A stretch of DNA of 64,000 nt from NCBI RefSeq assembly GCF_018390645.1, contig NZ_JAHBGC010000029.1:124001-188000 (forward strand), given 5' to 3'. A program made the position numbers and the translations under genes. This document shows positions 61,001-64,000 of the stretch, piece by piece (position 1 is the first letter of the stretch; every line of letters starts with the position of its first letter). The DNA comes from Ancylobacter dichloromethanicus. Its GTDB lineage: Bacteria; Pseudomonadota; Alphaproteobacteria; Rhizobiales; Xanthobacteraceae. The notes under the pieces were generated by a model, which was not told the DNA's origin, searched no databases, and saw only the letters and a program-made list of their open reading frames with translations.

Positions 61001-61060
61001 GTCCTGCTGGAGGGTGTCGCCAAGGCCCACCTCGACGCCGACGACTTCTCCATCGTCTGA
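55031..61060 (+). CDS. Giant RTX exoprotein with calcineurin-like phosphoesterase and LamG-like modules
   Basis: This 2009-residue protein has no N-terminal signal peptide. Order: an Ig-like N-terminus (1-90); a metallophosphoesterase (about 93-375) with LPDTQDYT (Asp100), VTHVGDIT (His134, Asp137), LGNHDG (Asn169, His170, Asp171), THSYMTWGG (His259) and FSGHIFG (His317); a PKD-like module; two related LamG-like modules (about 517-977), two more LamG/laminin-G-like modules (about 977-1177 and 1267-1497) with another PKD-like module between; three cadherin/VCBS-like modules (about 1500-1797, each with NRAP- or NHAP-type entry and SYTVSDGKGG); RTX nonapeptides GGxGxDxLx (about 1803-1937); and a final acidic, aliphatic secretion end (DADDFSIV). 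It is predicted to leave the cell by the adjacent type I system, fold on calcium and hydrolyse phosphate esters while binding glycans or surfaces. Confidence 0.9.
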   Translation: MATITNPILDFMTKRGSEDRVINLNEVFSGEGLTYTIESSDPSVADVTIVDGLLTIDFLETLSHTDLKITATDAGGSSVTDSVRVRVTGENAYTIAVLPDTQDYTNAAGVETFKGMTQWLVDNKDSLNISFVTHVGDITTENGTGHWAYAKEALSILDGEIPYGLTLGNHDGVSGSFHSSRINDYFSVDDLKAANGENFGGTYDQEAELSNNTYSTFTAPDGTKWLVLNLEFGAREDVLRWAGEVIEDNLDHRVILTTHSYMTWGGRHDATGAPLYDEGTGYDYGLGNSTEGATDGETMYRELVQKYPNITFTFSGHIFGDAAETLVSYDQFGNPVYQMMVNYQNGVAREVTSDAGQGSGGAGGNGAIRLVTIDPDNNSVYTSTYFAALDDYMDSVRGDGELDRDGLTGPYRGHEETITGVELGTPDVPAIAKAGNDQFVTAATGEEKAQVTLDGDWTLNPNNDQGLTYSWTDRDGNVVATSATPTLELGAGHHALTLTVTDSAGHVSKDEVVIVVSNENTLLVDNFNDGNVDGWTRPGTPVGLSTGTTAEFGIADLPAPAPAADDFARVPKASSTQGLKVTADFDTASGALLGSYSVVLDIYVPSEGAGSYTALFQIDGGGTNADAELFLKKSGDTAGLGTNSDYKGSFTYDAWHRVAVTYSQNEDGTLTLAKYIDGVLAGTQSVSGDRYKLDPEKGLTLFADNDGETSDVYISSALITDKVFTAAEIAELGGAKGGGIVDTAPSANSVQFDFDAGSTSPTIGAGALVPQGGLEVGYDSVEDFDIPAVSGAGAGAPDVTFIPKLATSQGLLLTPSSPVPAGTIVSSYTLVYDVLIPSDGVSGFTSFLQTDVTNTSDGEFFVRSSDDGTGGIGIGGNYTGAFKYDEWQRVVFKVEDTGDNVTISKYIDGVKVGTQTTADDRYEIDLSKGVMLFTDEDGETSDLYVSHFLFTDKLYTDAEIAALGGVKADGIVSEAPSDFSVQIDFSTDDMTDDFGNAQVAATTVGTGVGGFIVKGTVNSRDTVVDGQDALEGRVFEQSDSANNVLVWGEAAAKSWSNYTFETTIKTTDNDGVGVVFYYQDDKNHYKVVLDAETNTRSLVKVVNGAETILATEHAGTPWSRDFQLKVAVVDGEINVFLDGHNVFGTVVDDTPLVGGTVGLYSNNQRSSQFDNVAVNKVALTAHAGDDVRVLDLDGDGHVTVALDAEGTYGLTDIVSYVWTDEEGNVVAQGKSAQATLDTGDQTLKLTVTDAGGKTATDTLHVDAVDAGRVLLAEGFGSAASLGSWTIVDEGESGGIGPDGTSSQWELQDGKFVQLTDLKSRQLTWNGASNSDPWKTGWSPLGDGVNVLRKGTYALYNDPAAKEWSDYAVEATIETPDNGALGLLFYYEDENNYYKLELDANGDYDRNPSNGAGSLFQLIQVKDGVEKYLNQFPAKYTPGEAFDLRVEVKDGQIQASVDGQALFAYAIEDHAHAKGTVGLFSWDSAGVSFDNVTVVSLADEEPGVPGDNVAPVAVGETGFTTGGGEALILSAALLLANDSDADGDTLALLSVGNAVGGTVSLDDAGNVLFVPAAGFAGAASFSYTVSDGKGGSDTATVGITVEGTPNHAPAAENDRLYALQDKALTASLSSLLANDRDADGDTLSIIAVQDATHGSVALVDGKVVFTPANGFTGDASFSYTVSDGKGGQDTATVTIAVRPQPNRAPVAANDAGFSTAAGIAATLAASLLLANDTDADADALTIQSVTSGTGGTVALDGTNVVFTPADGFEGEATFSYTVADGKGGVSTATVTVTVEPAVEPEDPHAGWTLGTDGDDSLRGNPLQVNKIYGDAGDDVIRGGLRADQLDGGEGDDTLDGGIGKDVLKGGEGDDVLHGGIGNDRLEGGEGDDLLYGGIGKDVLDGGAGDDQLEGGLGNDRLIGGAGDDLLRGGLGHDTFVFAANSGVDIIADFRAGQDTIEFNELAFETFDDILAAMVDSDDGVVIQLDDGGDHYVLLEGVAKAHLDADDFSIV
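60440..60840 (+). repeat. RTX nonapeptide repeat array inside the exoprotein
   Basis: Roughly fifteen GGxGxDxLx-type repeats, encoded by DNA with near-identical blocks. For example, ggcggcatcggcaaggatgt occurs at about 60594 and 60703, and ggcggcgaaggcgacgac occurs several times. Each pair of repeats forms a calcium-binding beta-roll turn. Confidence 0.9.
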
Positions 61061-61110
61061 GCCCCGCGTCGGCAGGCTCTGAATCTCGAGTCCCCAGGCT
61101 CGCAAACACG

Positions 61111-61140
61111 GAGGCCGCCCGAAAGGGCGGCCTCTTTCTG
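61111..61140. terminator. Bidirectional terminator between the exoprotein and sit genes
   Basis: GAGGCCGCCC-GAAA-GGGCGGCCTC is a perfect 10-base stem with a GNRA-like loop followed by TTTCTG on the + strand. It lies 50 bases past the exoprotein stop and 46 bases past the convergent sitD stop. Confidence 0.85.
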
Positions 61141-61179
61141 TTGCGCCGGCCGTTCCCGCAGGGCCGCCTGGGCCCGCCG

Positions 61180-62016
61180 CTATTCGGCGCCTTCGCTGGC
61201 GACGACGGCGCCCCCCGAGCTGCGCAGGAAGGCGGCGACGAAGCCGAGGCTCATGAGCAGCACGATGGTCGGGGCCGGCGCGCTGTCGAGGAAGAAGGAG
61301 AGGTAGACGCCGAGCAGCGAGGCGGTCACCGCCACCGCCAGCGACACCACCAGCATGGCGGCGAAGGTGCGCGCCAGCAGGAAGGCGATGGCGCCCGGGG
61401 CGATCAGCATGGCGATGGCGAGGATCAGCCCCACCGCGGTGAGCGCGCCGACGATGGTGAGCGAGATCAGGCAGAGCAGGCCGTAATGCAGCAGCCCGAC
61501 CCTGAGCCCGACCGCCCGCGCCTGCACCGGATCGAAGGCGTGCAGCAGGAAATCCCGCCATTTCAGCGCGAGGACCCCCGCCACCACGGCGGCGATCAGC
61601 CCGGTCTGCAGGATGTCGCGTGCGGAGACGCCGAGCATGTCGCCGAACAGGATGTGGTCGAGATGCACCTCGGACTGGATCTTCACATAGAGCACCAGCC
61701 CGACACCGAACATGCCGGAGAACACGATGCCCATCACCGTGTCCTGCTTGATGCGGCTATTGTCCTTGAGGAACCCGGTCGCCACCGCGCAGAACATGCC
61801 GGCCACGAAGGCGCCGATGGCGAAGGGCAGGCCGATGATGTAGGCGAGCACCACGCCGGGAAACACCGCGTGGGAAATGGCGTCGCCCATCAGCGACCAG
61901 CCCTTCAGCACCAGGAAGCAGGACAGCAGCGCCATCGGCACCGCCACCAGCCCCGATATGACGAGGGCGTTGACCATGAAGTCGAACTGGAACGGCGCCA
62001 GCAGCGTGTCGATCAT
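61180..62016 (-). CDS. sitD: Manganese/iron ABC transporter permease SitD
   Basis: A 278-residue permease of the ABC-3 metal family with about eight helices. [44 protein letters not shown] is the diagnostic stretch shared with SitC, and ALTAVGLILAIAMLIAPGAIAFLL is the pore region. It forms a heterodimer with SitC. It starts 2 bases after the sitC stop and ends before a bidirectional terminator, so it is the last gene of the sit operon. Confidence 0.92.
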   Translation of the reverse strand: MIDTLLAPFQFDFMVNALVISGLVAVPMALLSCFLVLKGWSLMGDAISHAVFPGVVLAYIIGLPFAIGAFVAGMFCAVATGFLKDNSRIKQDTVMGIVFSGMFGVGLVLYVKIQSEVHLDHILFGDMLGVSARDILQTGLIAAVVAGVLALKWRDFLLHAFDPVQARAVGLRVGLLHYGLLCLISLTIVGALTAVGLILAIAMLIAPGAIAFLLARTFAAMLVVSLAVAVTASLLGVYLSFFLDSAPAPTIVLLMSLGFVAAFLRSSGGAVVASEGAE

Positions 62017-62018
62017 GG

Positions 62019-62894
62019 TCAGGTCTCCGTCTCAAGCGCATGGCCCTTCAGCGCCTGCGCCGCCCGTCGCCGCGCCGCCAGCATGCCGTGCTTGGGGGCG
62101 AAGACGAAGGCGGTGAGGAACACCAGCGTCTGCAGCACCACGATGATGCCGCCCGTGGCGCCGTCGAGGAAATAGCTCACATAGGCGCCGATGAAGCTGG
62201 TCACCGCGCCGATGGCCACCGCGATCATCAGCAGGCGCGGGAAGCGGTCGGCCAGCAGGTAGGCGGTGGCACCGGGCGTCACCACCAGGCAGATGACGAG
62301 GAAGGCCCCCACCGTCTGCAGCGCCGCCACGGTGGAAGCCGCGAGCAGGGTGAAGAACACGATCTTCAGCGCGGTCGGCCTGAGCCCGATGGAGCGCGCA
62401 TGCGCCTCGTCGAAGAACACCGCCATCAGGTCCCGCCATTTCACCAGCAGGATCGCCAGCGACACGATGCCGATGATGGCGAGCTGCAGCGTGTCTTCCG
62501 GGGTGATGGTGAGGATGTTGCCGAGCACGATGGTCTGGATGTTCACCGAGGTCGGCGACAGCGAGACCATGAACAGCCCCAGCGCGAAGAAGGAGGAGAA
62601 GATCAGCCCGATGATGGCGTCCTCCCGCAGCTTGGTGCGCTGGTTGAGGAACAGCATCGCGGCCGCCGCCAGCCCGCCGGAGAAGAAGGCGCCGATGGCG
62701 AAGGGCAGGCCCAGCATGTAGGCACCGGCGACGCCGGGCACGATGGCGTGGGACAGCGCGTCGCCGATCAGCGACCAGCCCTTGAGCATGAGGTAGCAGG
62801 AGAGGAAGGCGCAGACCGCGCCGACCAGCGCCGACACCCACATGGCGTTGCGCATGTATTCATAGCCGAACGGCTCGGTCAGCAGGGCGATCAC
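62019..62894 (-). CDS. sitC: Manganese/iron ABC transporter permease SitC
   Basis: A 291-residue ABC-3 permease, paralogous to SitD ([67 protein letters not shown]). The GTG at 62894 is preferred: it overlaps the sitB stop (GTGA), follows a GGGAG site and gives the family N-terminus ([13 protein letters not shown]). An ATG at 62924 would add ten residues inside sitB. The hydrophilic C-terminus ([17 protein letters not shown]) is cytoplasmic. With SitD it makes the metal channel. Confidence 0.91.
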   Translation of the reverse strand: MIALLTEPFGYEYMRNAMWVSALVGAVCAFLSCYLMLKGWSLIGDALSHAIVPGVAGAYMLGLPFAIGAFFSGGLAAAAMLFLNQRTKLREDAIIGLIFSSFFALGLFMVSLSPTSVNIQTIVLGNILTITPEDTLQLAIIGIVSLAILLVKWRDLMAVFFDEAHARSIGLRPTALKIVFFTLLAASTVAALQTVGAFLVICLVVTPGATAYLLADRFPRLLMIAVAIGAVTSFIGAYVSYFLDGATGGIIVVLQTLVFLTAFVFAPKHGMLAARRRAAQALKGHALETET

Positions 62895-63793
62895 GGGGAA
62901 TTCTCCCGCGTGCGCGGCGGGCATTCGCCCTTCTCGCCATAGAACACCAGCGGGCGCTCGTCATCGGTCAGCACGGCGAGCTGGCGGCTGTCATCGTCGG
63001 CGTGCAGGCCGGCGCCGGCGAGCACGAAATGGCGCAGCACGCCGCCGAAGGTCTTCTCCAGATTGGCCTCGGTGAAGGTCTCGGAGGTGGGGCCATAGGC
63101 CAGCACGGTGCCCTTCACCAGCACGGTGCGGTCGCAGAATTCCGGCACGCTGCCGAGGTTGTGGGTGGAGACCAGCATCACCCGGCCCTCGTCGCGCAGC
63201 GCGCGCAGCAGGATGATGATGGCTTCCTCGGTCTTCACGTCGACGCCGGTGAAGGGCTCGTCGAGCAGGATTACCCGCGCGTCCTGCGCCAGCGCGCGGG
63301 CGAGGAAGACCCGCTTCTTCTGGCCGCCGGAGAGTTCGCCGATCTGCCGCTTGCGGAACTCGCTCATGTTGACGCGGGCCAGCGCCTCGGTCACCGCCGT
63401 GCGGTCGGCGGCGCGGGGAATGCGCATCAGGCCCATATGGCCGTAGCGGCCCATCATCACCACGTCTTCCACCAGCACCGGGAAGTTCCAGTCGACCTCC
63501 TCGTTCTGCGGGACATAGGCGACGAGGTTGCGTTTCAGTGCCTGTTCGACGCTGCCGCCGAGGATGCTGATCTCGCCGGCGGCGAGGCGCACAAAGCCCA
63601 TGATCGCCTTGAACAGGGTCGACTTGCCCGAGCCATTGACCCCCACCAGAGCGGTGATGGTGCCGGTCGGGATCTCGAAGCTGGCGTCGCGCAGCGCGGT
63701 GTGGCCGTTGCGATAGGTCACGCTCACGCCGCGCACGGCCAGGCCCGGATCGGCGAGGGCCGTGGACGCGGGGACCGTCATGGGCGCGTTCAT
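62891..63793 (-). CDS. sitB: Manganese/iron ABC transporter ATPase SitB
   Basis: A 300-residue ATPase. Walker A is [16 protein letters not shown], the signature is [17 protein letters not shown] and Walker B is [44 protein letters not shown] is the characteristic Q-loop stretch of the Sit/Mnt group. The C-terminal 60 residues extend past the usual ABC core ([16 protein letters not shown]). It starts on the sitA stop (ATGA overlap) and ends in sitC, so the four genes are translationally coupled. Confidence 0.93.
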   Translation of the reverse strand: MNAPMTVPASTALADPGLAVRGVSVTYRNGHTALRDASFEIPTGTITALVGVNGSGKSTLFKAIMGFVRLAAGEISILGGSVEQALKRNLVAYVPQNEEVDWNFPVLVEDVVMMGRYGHMGLMRIPRAADRTAVTEALARVNMSEFRKRQIGELSGGQKKRVFLARALAQDARVILLDEPFTGVDVKTEEAIIILLRALRDEGRVMLVSTHNLGSVPEFCDRTVLVKGTVLAYGPTSETFTEANLEKTFGGVLRHFVLAGAGLHADDDSRQLAVLTDDERPLVFYGEKGECPPRTRENSP

Positions 63794-64000
63794 TGCGACA
63801 GCCCCTGGGCGAGGCCCTTCTCGATCGTGTCGGAAGTGACGCGCAGCAGGTCGATATAGGTCGGCACCGGGCCGTCCGCCTCGCTGAGCGAATCGACATA
63901 GAGCACGCCGCCATAGAGCGCCCCGGTCTCGCGCGCCACCTGCCGCGCCGGCTTGTCGGAGACGGTGCTTTCGCTGAACACGGCGGGAATCTTGTTCTTG
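63790..64000 (-). CDS. sitA: Manganese/iron ABC transporter binding protein SitA, C-terminal part (cut by window end)
   Basis: The frame is open to the last base of the window. The visible 69 or so residues ([57 protein letters not shown]) match the end of cluster A-I metal-binding proteins: the [10 protein letters not shown] segment and the aspartate in YVDSLS lie at the metal site. The rest of the gene, with its signal peptide, lies beyond the window. It is the first known gene of the sitABCD operon. Confidence 0.92.
   Translation of the reverse strand, partial: KNKIPAVFSESTVSDKPARQVARETGALYGGVLYVDSLSEADGPVPTYIDLLRVTSDTIEKGLAQGLSQ

Noticed and set aside
54899-61561. A 2220-codon open frame on the minus strand opposite the exoprotein and sitD genes
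   Set aside because: It runs antisense through a gene with clear domains and into sitD. High GC with strong codon bias keeps the opposite frame free of stops. The product is a repetitive Val/Gly/Arg/Asp mix with no fold.

Overview
This window looks like a chromosomal segment of a high-GC alphaproteobacterium, most likely Hyphomicrobiales and perhaps the Xanthobacteraceae (Ancylobacter/Starkeya/Xanthobacter type). The inference rests on strong G/C third-position bias, many overlapping start/stop codons, intergenic palindromes of the kind common in Hyphomicrobiales, and alphaproteobacterial gene sets (urtABCDE, sitABCD, SigF/NrsF with a bufferin operon). No species call is possible from sequence reading alone. 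There is no rRNA, CRISPR array, complete insertion sequence or prophage.

Layout. 1-3.4 kb: a cut-off exported protein, tRNA-Leu(CAA) and the sulfate activation genes cysD-cysNC. 3.8-14.2 kb: a nitrogen island with a urea/amide ABC importer (urtABCDE), an acetamidase/formamidase, and an allophanate hydrolase (atzF) divergent from a LysR regulator. 14.3-18.5 kb: GDP-mannose supply (manC, manB) and a glycosyltransferase. 18.5-22.7 kb: an alpha/beta hydrolase with a divergent TetR regulator, a small exported protein, a secreted lipase-like hydrolase and a membrane protein. 22.7-25.3 kb: a FixL/FixJ-like two-component set with a second receiver. 25.5-29.8 kb: an EmrAB efflux pump with a divergent AraC regulator. 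29.9-31.6 kb: a periplasmic catalase-type peroxidase with cytochrome b561. 31.8-36.6 kb: a deacylase (ArgE family), a Rieske oxygenase, a LysR regulator and an N-carbamoyl-amino-acid/ureido hydrolase. 36.7-40.0 kb: an intracellular GH15 glucoamylase with a polyphosphate-glucokinase-like ROK kinase. 40.6-46.4 kb: a five-gene sugar/polyol operon (TIM-barrel isomerase, Gfo/Idh dehydrogenase, RbsA/RbsC/RbsB-type importer).

46.4-50.4 kb holds the most interesting system: a copper-related bufferin locus. It has a DUF2282 precursor peptide with four Cys (bufA), a DUF692 multinuclear iron (MNIO) modifying enzyme (bufB), a DUF2063 partner (bufC), a DoxX membrane protein, and then an ECF sigma factor (SigF type) with its membrane anti-sigma factor NrsF. 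The sequences upstream of bufA and of sigF carry the same promoter-like motif, GTAAC(G/A)-N16-CGTA. This directly suggests that the sigma factor drives both the peptide operon and itself.

50.7-61.1 kb: a type I secretion ABC transporter and adaptor (PrtD/PrtE type), a LysR regulator, and a 2009-residue exoprotein. The exoprotein has a calcineurin-like phosphoesterase, four LamG/concanavalin-like modules, cadherin/VCBS-like modules and C-terminal RTX calcium-binding repeats, so it is the obvious candidate cargo. 61.2-64.0 kb: a Mn/Fe/Zn ABC importer (sitBCD and the C-terminus of sitA, cut by the window end).
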